Shown here one piece after another: positions 33,009 to 42,489 of a DNA stretch of 64,000 nucleotides. The position numbers were made by a program, and so were the translations under genes. The notes under the pieces were generated by a model. It saw only the letters and a program-made list of their open reading frames with translations, did not search any database and was not told the origin of the DNA. The stretch spans positions 186,001 to 250,000 of the forward strand of contig NZ_JZUE01000002.1 in the NCBI RefSeq assembly GCF_000969605.1. Reading direction: 5' to 3'. The DNA is from Aquincola tertiaricarbonis. GTDB lineage: Bacteria; Pseudomonadota; Gammaproteobacteria; Burkholderiales; Burkholderiaceae_C. How positions within the stretch are numbered: the first letter of the stretch is position 1; the number at the start of each line of letters is the position of its first letter.

Positions 33009-33326
33009 TCAACACATGTCCAGCACCCGATGCACGAAGGCCACCGCCATGGCGCCCTCGCCCACTGCGGATGCACAGCGGCGCACCGCGCCGTGGCGGA
33101 CGTCGCCGGCGGCGAACACGCCAGGGATGTTGGTCTCGAGGAAGTAGGGCTCGCGGTCCAGCGGCCAGTGCGGCGGCCGCGCGCCGTCGCACAGCAGGTC
33201 GCGGCCGGTCAGCAGGTAGCTGGCTTCGTCGCGCGCCATGCCGATGGCGCCGGCGCACTGGGTCTGCGGATCGCCGCCGGTGCAGACGAACAGCCAGCGC
33301 GTCGGCACGCGGCGCTCCGTGCCGCC
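33009..33326 (-). pseudogene. Thioredoxin-reductase-like FAD oxidoreductase, 3' remnant
   Basis: About 105 codons encode the C-terminal end of a TrxB-like FAD/NAD oxidoreductase: RRVPTRWLFVCTGGDPQT (second FAD-binding strand), ASYLLTGRDLLCDGARPPHWPLDREPYFLETNIPGVFAAGDVR and the closing ASAVGEGAMAVAFVHRVL. The frame is closed by TGA at 33327-33329 and the rest (about 200 or more residues with GxGxxG and CxxC) is missing. A possible GTG at 33308 could only give a useless fragment. The remnant lies directly beyond the luciferase-like gene stop, so a deletion probably joined them. Confidence 0.8.
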
Positions 33327-33334
33327 TCAGGCGC

Positions 33335-34378
33335 TCAACGCGGCGGCACGAGCGCGTCGTCGACTTCGACATCGTCCGGCTCCAGCTCGGCGGCGGCGGG
33401 CTCGTCGCCCTGCACGTCGGACAGCAGCGGCAGCACCTCGGTGCCGATCTCCTCGAGCACCTCGGACGCTGGCCGTGTGCCGTACTTGACGTTGAGGATG
33501 ACGTGGTTGACGCCGACGACGCGCAGCGCGTCGAGGAAGCGCAGCAGGAAGTGCCACCCCGCCCGGAAGCCGAGGTGGATGGGCTTGGGCGGCAGGTCCG
33601 GATCGTCGGCAAGGTCGACGTACAGCGATTGCACGAAGGGCTTGAAGGCGCCCGGGCTGGCGGCCTGGACGTCACCGCGCCAGCGCGCCGCCGCCGCGGC
33701 CTGCAGCTCGATGCCGCGGGGATAGGTGACCCAGCCATCGGCATGCGCAGCGATCCACGGCAGCGGCTGCCCGCTGTTGCCGGTGACGAACATCGGCAGG
33801 CGCCCGAGCGGCTTGGGCACGAGGTCGGCGTGCCCGGTGAGCACACCGGCCGTCGAATCCAAGCTGGGGTATTCGCGCTCCAGCACGTCGCGGATCACGC
33901 CGAAGTACTCGCGGAACAGGGCGGCACGCTGCTCGATGTCGACGCCGAAGGCCGGAAACTCCACCGGCCGGTCGCCGGAAGCCACGCCGAGCACCAGCCG
34001 GCCGCCCGACAGCTGGTCGACCGAGGCCGCCGCCTTGGCCACATGCAGCGGATGCCGCAAGGGCAGCACGATGGAGCCGGTGGCCAGCGCAATCGTTCGT
34101 GTGTGCGCCGCCATCCAGCCGAGGTAGACCCACGGGTCGTGGACCTGGCCGAGGTCACCGAAGCTCGGATCGCGCAGCGGCACGTCACGCACCCACAGGG
34201 CGGCGTAGCCAAGGGCCTCGGCGCGCTGCGCCAGTCGCTCCTGGTCGCGCATCGAGGGCTCGTCGCCCTTGAAGGTTTCGATGGGGAAGAAGATGCCGAC
34301 CGTGAGGCGGCCTGCACGGAACATGCGACGAAAGCCTGGCGCGTCGTCGACGCGTGCAACCGGATTGACTTTCAGCAT
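33335..34378 (-). CDS. Luciferase-like (LLM class) flavin oxidoreductase
   Basis: A 347-residue protein with the bacterial luciferase/F420-like TIM barrel. Marks: LTVGIFFPIETFKGDEPSMRDQERLAQRAEALGYAALWVRDVP, HDPWVYLGWMAAHTRTIALATGSIVLPLRHPLHVAKAAASVDQLSGGRLVLGVASGD and the FVTGNSGQPLPWIAAHADGW strand. It belongs to the TIGR03571-like branch, which has FMN-dependent monooxygenase or reductase members of unknown substrate. The last 30 residues (from LSDVQGDEPA) are acidic and perhaps not native, since a thioredoxin-reductase remnant begins eight bases after the stop. AGGAG precedes the start. Confidence 0.88.
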   Translation of the reverse strand: MLKVNPVARVDDAPGFRRMFRAGRLTVGIFFPIETFKGDEPSMRDQERLAQRAEALGYAALWVRDVPLRDPSFGDLGQVHDPWVYLGWMAAHTRTIALATGSIVLPLRHPLHVAKAAASVDQLSGGRLVLGVASGDRPVEFPAFGVDIEQRAALFREYFGVIRDVLEREYPSLDSTAGVLTGHADLVPKPLGRLPMFVTGNSGQPLPWIAAHADGWVTYPRGIELQAAAAARWRGDVQAASPGAFKPFVQSLYVDLADDPDLPPKPIHLGFRAGWHFLLRFLDALRVVGVNHVILNVKYGTRPASEVLEEIGTEVLPLLSDVQGDEPAAAELEPDDVEVDDALVPPR

Positions 34379-34646
34379 GCACGCTCTCCTGTTGGATCGG
34401 GTCCAGCGTAGGCAGCGCAACGGCGCCGGTATTCCCGATTGCTGCTCAAGCTGCCCCAGGCCTGCGACAGGTCTCGACACGGCACCGACTTCCGATACCG
34501 CAGGCCTGTGGCATGGCAGCGCAGGTCCTTGCAAGACTGCGGTGGCGCGCGGCCCTAGTCTTCACTCGACGACAACGCATCGCCCGCCCTCGCCCGCCGC
34601 GGTCGGCTGCGACCTCATCCAAGCGGGCCCTGAGAAGGAACCGATC

Positions 34647-35318
34647 ATGACCATCGCCACCACACTGCGCTCGGATGCCGAGATCCAGTCCGAGGTGCTG
34701 AGCGAGCTGAAGTGGGAGCCGCGCGTGCAGGCGCCGGAGATCGGCGTGGCCGTGAAGGACGGCGTCGTGACGCTGACCGGCTGGGTCGACTCCTACACCA
34801 AGCGCTGGGGTGCCGAAGAGGCCGCACACCGGGTGCGTGGTGTCAAGGCGGTCGCCAACGACATCGAGGTCCGCCTGAGCACGGGCGGCGAGCGGCCCGA
34901 CCCCGAGATCGCCGCGGCCGCGGTGCGCGCCCTGCAATGGGATGCACTGCTGGTGCCGGAGAAGATCGATGTGACCGTCTCCAAGGGCTGGATCACGCTC
35001 AAGGGCACGGTCGACTGGCAGTACAAGAAGTACGAGGCCGAGCGTGCCGTGCGCAGCCTGGCCGGCGTGAAGGGCGTCAGCAACCTGATCGACGTCAAGC
35101 CCAAGGCACACCCCGACGAGATCAGGAAGCAGGTCGAGCAGGCGCTGGTGCGCAGCGCGCAGACCGACGCCGGGCGCATCAGCGTCGAGGTCGACGGCGG
35201 CAAGGTCACGCTGAAGGGCACGGTGCGAGCCTGGACCGAGCGCCAGGAGGCCGAACGCGCCGCCTGGCGGGCACCCGGGGTCGTGTCGGTCGACAACCGC
35301 ATCACCATCGGCGCCTGA
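34647..35318 (+). CDS. BON-domain protein with three BON repeats
   Basis: A 223-residue soluble protein made of three BON domains: about residues 8-75 (VQAPEIGVAVKDGVVTLTGWVDSYTKRWGAEEAAHRVRGVKAV), 80-145 (KIDVTVSKGWITLKGTVDWQYKKYEAERAVRSLAGVKGVSNLI) and 152-222 (RISVEVDGGKVTLKGTVRAWTERQEAERAAWRAPGVVSVDNRI). BON domains are thought to bind phospholipid or osmotic ligands; multi-BON proteins without signal peptide are common in stress gene sets. No export signal is seen. It is followed closely by a DUF1269 gene and a Clp ATPase, which suggests envelope or heat stress. Confidence 0.9.
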   Translation: MTIATTLRSDAEIQSEVLSELKWEPRVQAPEIGVAVKDGVVTLTGWVDSYTKRWGAEEAAHRVRGVKAVANDIEVRLSTGGERPDPEIAAAAVRALQWDALLVPEKIDVTVSKGWITLKGTVDWQYKKYEAERAVRSLAGVKGVSNLIDVKPKAHPDEIRKQVEQALVRSAQTDAGRISVEVDGGKVTLKGTVRAWTERQEAERAAWRAPGVVSVDNRITIGA

Positions 35319-35329
35319 AGGAGCACACC

Positions 35330-35854
35330 ATGAGCGACCTGATCGTGGTGAGCTTCCAGAGCGAGGACACGGCCGACCAGGCCCTCAACAAGCTGCAGGC
35401 ACTGCAGAAGGAATATGTCGTCGAACTCGAGGATGCCGTGGTCGTCGTGCGCGACCACGGCGGCAAGGTGCACCTGAAGCAGGCGGTGAACCTGGCCGGC
35501 ATCGGCGCGGCCAGCGGCGCCGCCTGGGGCGGGCTGTTCGGCGTGCTGGTGGGCGTGTTGTTCCTCAATCCGCTGATCGGGTTCGCGGCCGGGGTGGCGG
35601 TCGGCGCGGGCACCGGTGCGCTGTCGGCCGCACTGGCCGACTACAGCATCGATGACGACTTCATCAAGCGCATGGCCACCGAGTTCTCCCCGGGCACCTC
35701 CGGTCTCTTCATCCTCGCCCGGCGGATGAACTTCGACAAGGTGCTGCCGGAGTTGAAGTCGTTCGGCGGCAAGGTGCTGAAGACCTCCCTGTCCAACGAG
35801 GAGGAAGCGCAGCTGCGGCAGGCGCTCGAAGGCCTGTCCGCCGCGCCGGCCTGA
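35330..35854 (+). CDS. DUF1269 family membrane protein
   Basis: A 174-residue protein with a cytosolic N-terminal segment (LIVVSFQSEDTADQALNKLQALQKEYVVELEDAVVVVRD), a hydrophobic glycine-rich centre (GGLFGVLVGVLFLNPLIGFAAGVAVGAGTGALSAALADYSID) and a C-terminal tail including GTSGLFILARRMNFDKVLPEL. This is the DUF1269 pattern; its function is unknown, with frequent occurrence in stress and membrane operons. It starts 11 bp after the BON gene, so they are probably one operon. Confidence 0.88.
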   Translation: MSDLIVVSFQSEDTADQALNKLQALQKEYVVELEDAVVVVRDHGGKVHLKQAVNLAGIGAASGAAWGGLFGVLVGVLFLNPLIGFAAGVAVGAGTGALSAALADYSIDDDFIKRMATEFSPGTSGLFILARRMNFDKVLPELKSFGGKVLKTSLSNEEEAQLRQALEGLSAAPA

Positions 35855-35882
35855 CGATGGCGGCGCACCGAGGAGCCGGGCC

Positions 35883-36002
35883 ATGGATCTTGCGCATGCG
35901 CCACTGTCCACGCTGCTCGCTGCAAGGACGGCACTGCCGAAGGTGAAGGACACGCGCGACGGCGCGAGCCTGCAAGTGCCCGTCACGGTCGCCAAGGGCT
36001 GA
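35883..36002 (+). CDS. Possible 39-residue protein of unknown function
   Basis: A 39-codon frame with a reasonable ribosome binding site (GAGGAG, six bases before ATG). The product has a charged middle (KVKDTRDGASLQV) and no membrane helix or recognisable motif. It lies between the DUF1269 gene and the Clp ATPase and could be a small conserved protein, a remnant of a chaperone gene, or chance. Codon use does not settle it. Low confidence. Confidence 0.25.
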   Translation: MDLAHAPLSTLLAARTALPKVKDTRDGASLQVPVTVAKG

Positions 36003-36044
36003 CCGCGGGCGGACCCAAGAGACCCACCACAGAAGGAGCCTCAC

Positions 36045-38759
36045 ATGGCCAAGTGCGAAATCTGCGGCCGCCCGGCGACCGCCCAGGTCACGATGCGGCA
36101 GAACGGCCGCACCGAACAGATCGCGCTGTGCGACGAGCACTACCAAGAGGCGATGGGGCAAAACCGCATGCCCGCCTCGCCACTCGAGTCGCTGTTCGGC
36201 GGCGGCCTGTTCAAGCAGTTCCTTGGCAGCGACCGGCCCGGCATGTTCGACCAGGCCGGCGGCACGGTGCGGCGCCTGCCGCAGCGCCGGCAGCGCTCGC
36301 GCGAAGCCGTGGACCTGCAGTCCTTCCTGAACCAGGCCGCGCTGGACCGCCTGCAGGCCGCGGCCGAGAAGGCCGTGGAGTCCGGCCGCGACGAGGTGGA
36401 CACCGAGCACCTGCTGCACGCACTCGCCGGCCACGAGGTGGTGCAGGAGATCCTGCGCGATTTCAAGCTGGACGCCGCGGATTTGAAGCAGCAGATCGAC
36501 GAGAACGCGCCGCGCGGCGAGTACCGGCCCGCCAAGGGCGAGTCTCCGCGCATCGGCGTCTCGCCGCGCGCAAAGAGCGCGCTCGAGAACGCGCTGGTCG
36601 CCTCGCGGGAGCTGGGCCACAGCTACGTCGGGCCCGAGCACCTGCTCATCGGCCTCGTCGAGGAGGAGGACGGCTTCGCGGGGGACGCGCTGCGCAAGCT
36701 CGGGCTCACGCGCGAGGCCCTGCGCCAGAAGACGGTGAAGGTGGTCGGCAAGGGCGCGGAAGAGGGCAAGGTGTCCAGGCGCATCGGCACGCCCAACCTC
36801 GACAAGCACGCGCGCGACCTGACCGAGCTCGCACGTCAGGGCAAGCTCGACCCGGTCATCGGTCGCGCCAAGGAGATCGAGACGACGATCGAGGTGCTGG
36901 CGCGACGCAAGAAGAACAACCCGGTCCTGATCGGCGAACCCGGCGTCGGCAAGACGGCCATCGTCGAGGGCCTGGCGCAGCGCATCGTCAACGAGCAGGT
37001 GCCGGAGGTGCTGCGCGGCAAGCGGCTGGTGGAGCTGAACATCAACAGCATGGTCGCGGGCTCCAAGTACCGCGGGGAGTTCGAGGAACGCGTCAAGCAG
37101 ATGCTCGACGAGGTCATCGCCAACCAGGACGAGCTGATCCTCTTCATCGACGAGCTGCACACCATCGTCGGCGCCGGGCAAGGCGGCGGCGAAGGGGGGC
37201 TCGACATCGCCAACACCTTCAAGCCGGCGCTGGCGCGCGGGGAGCTGCACCTGATCGGCGCCACCACGCTGAACGAATACCAGAAGCACATCGAGAAGGA
37301 CGCTGCGCTGGAGCGCCGCTTCCAGCCCGTGAACGTGCCCCAGCCCAGCGTGGACGAAACCGTTGAGATCCTGCGCGGCCTGCGAGACCGCTTCGAGGCC
37401 CACCACAAGGTGAAGATCACCGAGGAGGCGATCTCGGCGGCGGCGAAGCTGGCCGACCGCTACATCACCCAACGCTTCATGCCGGACAAGGCCATCGACC
37501 TGGTTGACCAGGCTGCGGCGCGGGTTCGCATCCGCGCCAGCTCGCGGCCGAAGGCCATGCATGACATCGAAGAGGGCATCCGCCGCCTGCGCCAGGAGCA
37601 GGACGCGGCCGGCGCGGCGCGCCAGTACGACAAGGCCAAGGAGCTCGAGGGTCGGGCCAAGACCGAGCAGAAGCGGCTCGACGACGAGACCACGAAGTGG
37701 AAGAAGCAGCGTGGCACCAGCTCCGAGGTGGTGACCGCCCAGGAGGTGGCCGAGATCGTGGCCTCGCTCAGCGGCATCCCGGTGTCCGAGCTGACCTCCG
37801 CGGACCGCGAGAAGCTGCTGCACCTGGAAGACCGGCTGCGCGAGCGCGTGGTCGGCCAGGAGGAGGCCGTGCACGCGGTCTCGCAGGCGGTGCGCCTGGC
37901 CCGCGCCGGGCTGCAGGAAGCCGGCAAGCCGACCGCAACATTCCTGTTCCTCGGGCCGACCGGGGTCGGCAAGACCGAGCTCGCGAAGGCGCTGGCGGCC
38001 ACCGTGTTCGGCAGCGAGGAGGCGCTCGTGCGCATCGACATGAGCGAATACGCGGAGCGCCACACGGTGGCCCGGCTGGTGGGCGCGCCGCCCGGGTACG
38101 TGGGCTACGAGGAAGGCGGGCAACTCACCGAACGCGTTCGCCGGCGTCCCTACTGCGTGGTGCTGCTCGACGAGATCGAGAAGGCACACGGCGAGGTGCA
38201 CAACATCCTGCTGCAGCTCTTCGACGAAGGCCGGCTGACCGACGGCAAGGGACGCGTGGTCGACTTCACGAACACCGTCATCATCGCCACCAGCAACCTC
38301 GGCTCCGAGGTGATCCAGCGCAACCTGACGGCCAAGGACCGCGACCTGCTCGACTATCCCGCACTGCGCGACCGCCTGATGGAGATGCTGCGCCACCATT
38401 TCCGCCCCGAGTTCCTGAACCGGGTCGACGAGGTGGTGGTGTTCCATGCACTGGGCCGCGAGCAGATCCGCTCCATCGTGGAACTGCAGCTGCAGCGGGT
38501 GGCGCGGACGGCGGAACAGCAGGACCTGCGCCTGAGCTTCGACAAGTCGCTGGTCGATCACCTGGCCGAGATCGGCTACGACCCCGAGTTCGGCGCGCGC
38601 ATGCTCAAGCGCAAGGTGCGCAGCGAGGTCGAATCCAGGCTGGCCACCGTGCTGCTCAACGGCGACCTGCAGCCGGGGGCCGATGCCACGCTGTCCTACG
38701 ACCCTGCCACTCAGGAAGTGCGCATCGTCCAGGAGGTCGAACACAAGGCCGCGGCGTGA
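36045..38759 (+). CDS. Zinc-finger Clp AAA+ ATPase, ClpK/ClpG type
   Basis: A 904-residue disaggregase-like chaperone. Residues 1-35 are a C-x2-C...C-x2-H zinc finger (C4, C7, C29, H32) as in ClpK/ClpG. Two Clp N repeats follow (about 85-235), then AAA-1 with GEPGVGKT (about 298) and [10 protein letters not shown], a short coiled M-like region (about 505-555), and AAA-2 with [15 protein letters not shown] (about 637) and [12 protein letters not shown]. The loop with [LIV]-G-F that binds ClpP is absent: [19 protein letters not shown] leads directly into the next helix. So it is probably a stand-alone protein disaggregase acting in heat or envelope stress. The ATG follows AGGAGCCTCAC. Confidence 0.87.
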   Translation: MAKCEICGRPATAQVTMRQNGRTEQIALCDEHYQEAMGQNRMPASPLESLFGGGLFKQFLGSDRPGMFDQAGGTVRRLPQRRQRSREAVDLQSFLNQAALDRLQAAAEKAVESGRDEVDTEHLLHALAGHEVVQEILRDFKLDAADLKQQIDENAPRGEYRPAKGESPRIGVSPRAKSALENALVASRELGHSYVGPEHLLIGLVEEEDGFAGDALRKLGLTREALRQKTVKVVGKGAEEGKVSRRIGTPNLDKHARDLTELARQGKLDPVIGRAKEIETTIEVLARRKKNNPVLIGEPGVGKTAIVEGLAQRIVNEQVPEVLRGKRLVELNINSMVAGSKYRGEFEERVKQMLDEVIANQDELILFIDELHTIVGAGQGGGEGGLDIANTFKPALARGELHLIGATTLNEYQKHIEKDAALERRFQPVNVPQPSVDETVEILRGLRDRFEAHHKVKITEEAISAAAKLADRYITQRFMPDKAIDLVDQAAARVRIRASSRPKAMHDIEEGIRRLRQEQDAAGAARQYDKAKELEGRAKTEQKRLDDETTKWKKQRGTSSEVVTAQEVAEIVASLSGIPVSELTSADREKLLHLEDRLRERVVGQEEAVHAVSQAVRLARAGLQEAGKPTATFLFLGPTGVGKTELAKALAATVFGSEEALVRIDMSEYAERHTVARLVGAPPGYVGYEEGGQLTERVRRRPYCVVLLDEIEKAHGEVHNILLQLFDEGRLTDGKGRVVDFTNTVIIATSNLGSEVIQRNLTAKDRDLLDYPALRDRLMEMLRHHFRPEFLNRVDEVVVFHALGREQIRSIVELQLQRVARTAEQQDLRLSFDKSLVDHLAEIGYDPEFGARMLKRKVRSEVESRLATVLLNGDLQPGADATLSYDPATQEVRIVQEVEHKAAA

Positions 38760-38899
38760 GCCTTTCTGACCGCTGCGGCGTTCGATGATGACGGTTCCAG
38801 GCGGTCATGAAGGCGCGCACGGCGCGAGGCCACCTTCGCGTCGGTCTTCGCCGGCATCGAGGCCGCGTCGCAGCACGTGCTGGTTGGATGCGCGCCCCT

Positions 38900-39202
38900 T
38901 CACTGCGGCAATTTCGACGCCAGCACGTCGATCTTTTCGATGACCGGCGCTTGCGAAAACAGCTCGGGCGCCTTCGCGAACAGCGCCGCGGCCACCTGGC
39001 CCGACAAATGGGCCTGGCGGCCGGCATCGTCCGGGAAGGCGTCGAAGATGCCGAAGGTGGAGGGCCCGATGCGCAGGCCGAACCAGGCGATCGTCGCGGG
39101 CTCTTGCTGCACGATCGGCAAACCGCCGCGCAGGAAGTCTTCGACCTCCTGTTCCTTGCCAGGCTTGGCCTCCATGCGCACGAACAGGGCAACGTTGACC
39201 AT
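38900..39202 (-). CDS. Antibiotic biosynthesis monooxygenase (ABM) fold protein
   Basis: A 100-residue ferredoxin-like dimeric barrel: VALFVRMEAKPGKEQEVEDFLRGGLPIVQQEPATIAWFGLR and FGIFDAFPDDAGRQAHLSGQVAAAL are the family's marks. Members cleave quinones or heme or just bind aromatic compounds. Residues 89-95 contain VIEKIDVLASKL. It lies in the gap after the Clp ATPase and is not obviously in an operon. The substrate is unknown. Confidence 0.85.
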   Translation of the reverse strand: MVNVALFVRMEAKPGKEQEVEDFLRGGLPIVQQEPATIAWFGLRIGPSTFGIFDAFPDDAGRQAHLSGQVAAALFAKAPELFSQAPVIEKIDVLASKLPQ

Positions 39203-39470
39203 GGTTATCCTTTCGATGGCGGTGATGCAAGCGCCGATGCTGCAGGGAGAAACCATAGCTGCCCAGGGCGAACGCGTCTTCCCTATTCCGGCGGCGCGCT
39301 GTCGAGTCCTTGCGCCTGCAGCCGCCATGCGTTCAGCCCACCCCCGCTGGCGACGCACGGCTGCCCCACCGGCCCGGCACGCATGCACGTTGGCGATGCA
39401 GGCCTTGTCGCACCATCGGGTCAGTTCCCGAGCCGCCTGTCCCGCCATGCAGGCAGGCGCCACTCAGGCC

Positions 39471-40388
39471 CTACCTGGCTTCTTTCGCACGCGCCTGTTG
39501 CAGCAGCCAGTCGTGCAGCGCCAGGGCCGCCGGCCGCCGCCGTGCCGCCGCGGACATCACGAGCGAGTAGCCGTGTTCCATCGACCACTGGCCTTCGAAC
39601 GGCGCGACCAGGGCCTTGCTTCGCAGCAGCCGGTCGGTGATCGGCCGCCGGCCCAACACCACGCCTTGGCCGGCCACGGCGGCGGCGATGGCGGTGTCGT
39701 AGGTGTTGAACGTCAGCAGTGCGGCGGGCTCCAGGTGGGCGGCATTCACCGCTGTCAGCCAGCTGGCCCATTCCGAAGGGATGCCGTGCCCGGCAGAAGC
39801 ACTGCCGATCTGCAGCAATGTGTGGTGCCGCAGGTCGGCGGGGGACTTCAACGGCGCCCCCGTGCGCTTGAGCAGCGCCGGCGCGCACATCGGGACCAGC
39901 ACCTCGTCGAACAGCGGTGTGCCGGCCAGGGCGCCGCTGCGCCCATAGCGAATGGCAAGGTCGTAGCCGTCGCGCTCCATCGAACGCACGTCGTGCGAGG
40001 CGTCGATGCGCACGTCGACGCCCGGATGCGCTTGCGTGAAGCTGGCCAGGCGCGGGATCAACCAGAGCGATGCCAACCCCGGCGTGGTGGTGATCGTCAG
40101 CACCTCACGGCCGTGCGGCTGGCGCAATTGAGCCACCGTGGTCTCCAGCACGCCCAGCGCCTGGGCCACCGCCGCGGCAAGGCGGCGGCCGTCGTCGGTC
40201 AGGTCGAGTGCGCGGTGTCGGCGCACGAAGAGCGCCAGTCCCAGCTCGGCCTCCAGCGCCGCAATCTGCCGGCTCACCGCCGACTGCGTGAGAAACAACT
40301 CCCCGGCCGCCCGCGTGAAGGAGCGCTGGCGTGCTGCAGCGTCGAAGACCTTCAGGCGATCCAGCGAAGGCAGGCGTTGGTTTGCCAT
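39471..40388 (-). CDS. LysR family transcriptional regulator
   Basis: A 305-residue LysR regulator, GcvA-like branch: LDRLKVFDAAARQRSFTRAAGELFLTQSAVSRQIAALEAELGLALFVRRHRALDLTDDG forms the N-terminal helix-turn-helix. The effector domain has LTITTTPGLASLWLIPRLASF and DLAIRYGRSG. It is divergent from the DUF2917-GNAT pair across 108 bp and may regulate them. An upstream ATG at 40457 exists, but the HTH begins directly after 40388. Confidence 0.9.
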   Translation of the reverse strand: MANQRLPSLDRLKVFDAAARQRSFTRAAGELFLTQSAVSRQIAALEAELGLALFVRRHRALDLTDDGRRLAAAVAQALGVLETTVAQLRQPHGREVLTITTTPGLASLWLIPRLASFTQAHPGVDVRIDASHDVRSMERDGYDLAIRYGRSGALAGTPLFDEVLVPMCAPALLKRTGAPLKSPADLRHHTLLQIGSASAGHGIPSEWASWLTAVNAAHLEPAALLTFNTYDTAIAAAVAGQGVVLGRRPITDRLLRSKALVAPFEGQWSMEHGYSLVMSAAARRRPAALALHDWLLQQARAKEAR

Positions 40389-40496
40389 GCGTTGGAGGAA
40401 TGCAAGCACTTCCAAAAGATCGTTTGAGCGGCACGACCAGTCGATGGACCATGGCACTCAACCGGAGCCCATGCTCCCATGCGAACGGAGAATGCC

Positions 40497-40802
40497 ATGA
40501 ACAGCGCCCCGATGACCAGCCATCGCCTTGGCCGCGGCGATTGTCTTCATGTGGCGGCGCAGCCCGTGCGCGTGCTTGCCGACCAGGGCACGCTGTGGGT
40601 GACGCAGGACGGCGTGCCAGCGGACATGGAGGTGGACGCCGGCAGCGAGCGGGACTTCCAGTGCCACGGTGGGCTGACGATCGGAACCTTTGGCGGTGAG
40701 GCGGCGCTGCGGCTGCTGCCCTTGCCCGAGCACGACGCCGCCACGGCGCTGCGCAGGCTGCGGCGCTGGCTGGGCATCGTCCACCGCAAGGTGCAGCCAT
40801 GA
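40497..40802 (+). CDS. DUF2917 domain protein
   Basis: A 101-residue protein with the DUF2917 core: RLGRGDCLHVAAQPVRVLADQGTLWVTQDGVPADMEVDAGSERDF. The family is found mostly in betaproteobacteria and its function is unknown; the sequence predicts a short beta-sandwich. The final ATGA overlaps the start of a GNAT gene, so they are cotranslated. The upstream LysR gene on the other strand is a likely regulator. Confidence 0.75.
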   Translation: MNSAPMTSHRLGRGDCLHVAAQPVRVLADQGTLWVTQDGVPADMEVDAGSERDFQCHGGLTIGTFGGEAALRLLPLPEHDAATALRRLRRWLGIVHRKVQP

Positions 40803-41413
40803 ACGCGATGTCCTTGCCTGCGCGCCGTCAGCGCTTGATCAGCTGGCCTGCGATGGACTGTGTCCAACCGACTGGCGGCTGCGGCGACTCCTGGCAGCGG
40901 AGCCGCTACCGCGAGCGCGTGCTGCTGCGCGATGGCCGAAGCGTGCTGCTGCGCCCGGCACACCATCGCGATGCTGCGTTGCTGCAGCGCTTCGTCGCGG
41001 AACTCTCGCCGCGCTCACGGCTGCTGCGCTTCCACGGCGTGGTGAACGGCCTGTCGGACGCGATGGCACGCACCTTGTCGACACAGGTCGCCTCACGGCA
41101 CGTGGCGCTGGTGGCGCTGGCCGACGGCCCGGACGGACTGCCTGAGCTGTGCGCCGAAGCGCGCTACGCGGTCAGCGCAGATCTCCGAAGCGACGAGGCC
41201 GAGGTGGGTGTCGCCGTTGCCGACGACTGGCAGCACATGGGCCTCGGCCACACGCTGCTGACCCGCCTGGCCATGCACGCCCGTGCCAACGGACTGCTGG
41301 TGCTGCGCGGCTACGTCATGGCCGGCAACGAGCCCATCCTGGCACTGTTGCGGGCACTGGGAGACGAACCCCGCGGTCATGCGGCGGAGATCCGCGCAAC
41401 CATCACCCGGTAG
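40799..41413 (+). CDS. GNAT family N-acetyltransferase
   Basis: A 204-residue protein with the GNAT fold: LLRPAHHRDAALLQRFVAELSPRSRLLRFHGVV (helix 1 region), the acetyl-CoA binding segment EVGVAVADDWQHMGLGHTLLTRLAMHARANG (with Q-x-x-G-x-G-x variant HMGLG) and VMAGNEPILALLRALG. It resembles the C-terminal GNAT domain of Pat-type protein lysine acetyltransferases. Translationally coupled to the DUF2917 gene. Confidence 0.83.
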   Translation: MNAMSLPARRQRLISWPAMDCVQPTGGCGDSWQRSRYRERVLLRDGRSVLLRPAHHRDAALLQRFVAELSPRSRLLRFHGVVNGLSDAMARTLSTQVASRHVALVALADGPDGLPELCAEARYAVSADLRSDEAEVGVAVADDWQHMGLGHTLLTRLAMHARANGLLVLRGYVMAGNEPILALLRALGDEPRGHAAEIRATITR

Positions 41414-41572
41414 ACGCCAGGCATCGGCCGTGCCCGGGCAGGCCATCAGCGCGTGAACGTGCTCGGTGCGGCCTGCTGGCGGTGGCCACCGAGGAGCGCA
41501 CGCCGGTGCTGCGCCTGGACAGGTCCGCGCGATCTTGTGCGCGAGCACCCAACGGTGGTGACCGCGTCGCTG

Positions 41573-42364
41573 TCAGAAGGCGCTCTTGACGACACCCCCG
41601 TCCACGCGCAGGGCCGCGCCCGTCGTGGCGGAAGCCAGTGGGCTGGCCACATAGGCCACGAGCGAGGCAACCTCCTGCGGCGTGGCGAAACGCTGGATGA
41701 GCGAGGTGGGGCGCACATGCTCGAAAAACTCCGCCTCGACCTGCTGGGGGCTCTTCTCGCTGGACCGTGCCATGCCGTCGACGAAGTCACCGACGCCACG
41801 CGATCGTGTCGGTCCCGGAAGCACGCTGTTGACGGTGATGCCTGTGCCCGCCACGGATTCCGCCAGCCCGCGCGACACCGCAAGTTGCGCGGTCTTCGTC
41901 ATCCCGTAGTGAATCATCTCCGTCGGAATCTGCACCGCGCTCTCGCTGGAGATGAAGATGATGCGCCCCCAGTTGGCCCGCTTCATCGCGGGGAGCACGA
42001 GGCGCGCCAGGCGCACCCCGCTCAGCACGTTGACATCGAAGAAGCGCCGCCAGTCATCATCGGGAATGTCCTCGAACGGCTTGGCTTCAAAGATGCCGAG
42101 GTTGTTGACGAGGATGTCGATGCCCGCGTGGCGTCGCACGAGTTCCTCGGCTGCCTCGGCGCGGCTGAGGTCCCCTGCAAAGCCGTCGACCGTTCCCTCG
42201 GTCTCCGTGCGGATGCGGTTGACCGCCTCATCCACCGCAGCCTGCGTCCGGCCGTTGACGATCACGGTCGCGCCCTCCCGCGCCAGCGTGTGCGCGATCG
42301 CAAAGCCGATACCCGCCGTGCTGCCTGTCACCAGGGCCACCTTGTCAGTCAGTTGCAGGTCCAT
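41573..42364 (-). CDS. SDR family oxidoreductase
   Basis: A 263-residue SDR with TGSTAGIGFA (residues about 11-20), NGRT after strand 2 (NADP type), NNLGIF, the serine in FISSESAVQIP, and YGMTK catalytic pair near residue 155. It has a short insert including PTEMIHYG. The final DGGVVKSAF is the usual SDR end. It stands alone: 125 bp before the next gene and no clear operon. The substrate is unknown. Confidence 0.9.
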   Translation of the reverse strand: MDLQLTDKVALVTGSTAGIGFAIAHTLAREGATVIVNGRTQAAVDEAVNRIRTETEGTVDGFAGDLSRAEAAEELVRRHAGIDILVNNLGIFEAKPFEDIPDDDWRRFFDVNVLSGVRLARLVLPAMKRANWGRIIFISSESAVQIPTEMIHYGMTKTAQLAVSRGLAESVAGTGITVNSVLPGPTRSRGVGDFVDGMARSSEKSPQQVEAEFFEHVRPTSLIQRFATPQEVASLVAYVASPLASATTGAALRVDGGVVKSAF

Positions 42365-42489
42365 GTCGCGATTCCTCCTCGATCTGTCGGCTGCAGCTTA
42401 GTGCCGATCTCATCAGCCATGCGCCACTGTGGCCATGCCACGCAATGACGGAGGAGACAGGCAGTGGGGCCGTGGCGCAGGAGCGCCGC

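Noticed and set aside
35709-38744. A 1011-codon minus-strand frame opposite the Clp ATPase
   Set aside because: Long, but compositionally odd and without motifs; the plus strand encodes all Walker and zinc-finger motifs.
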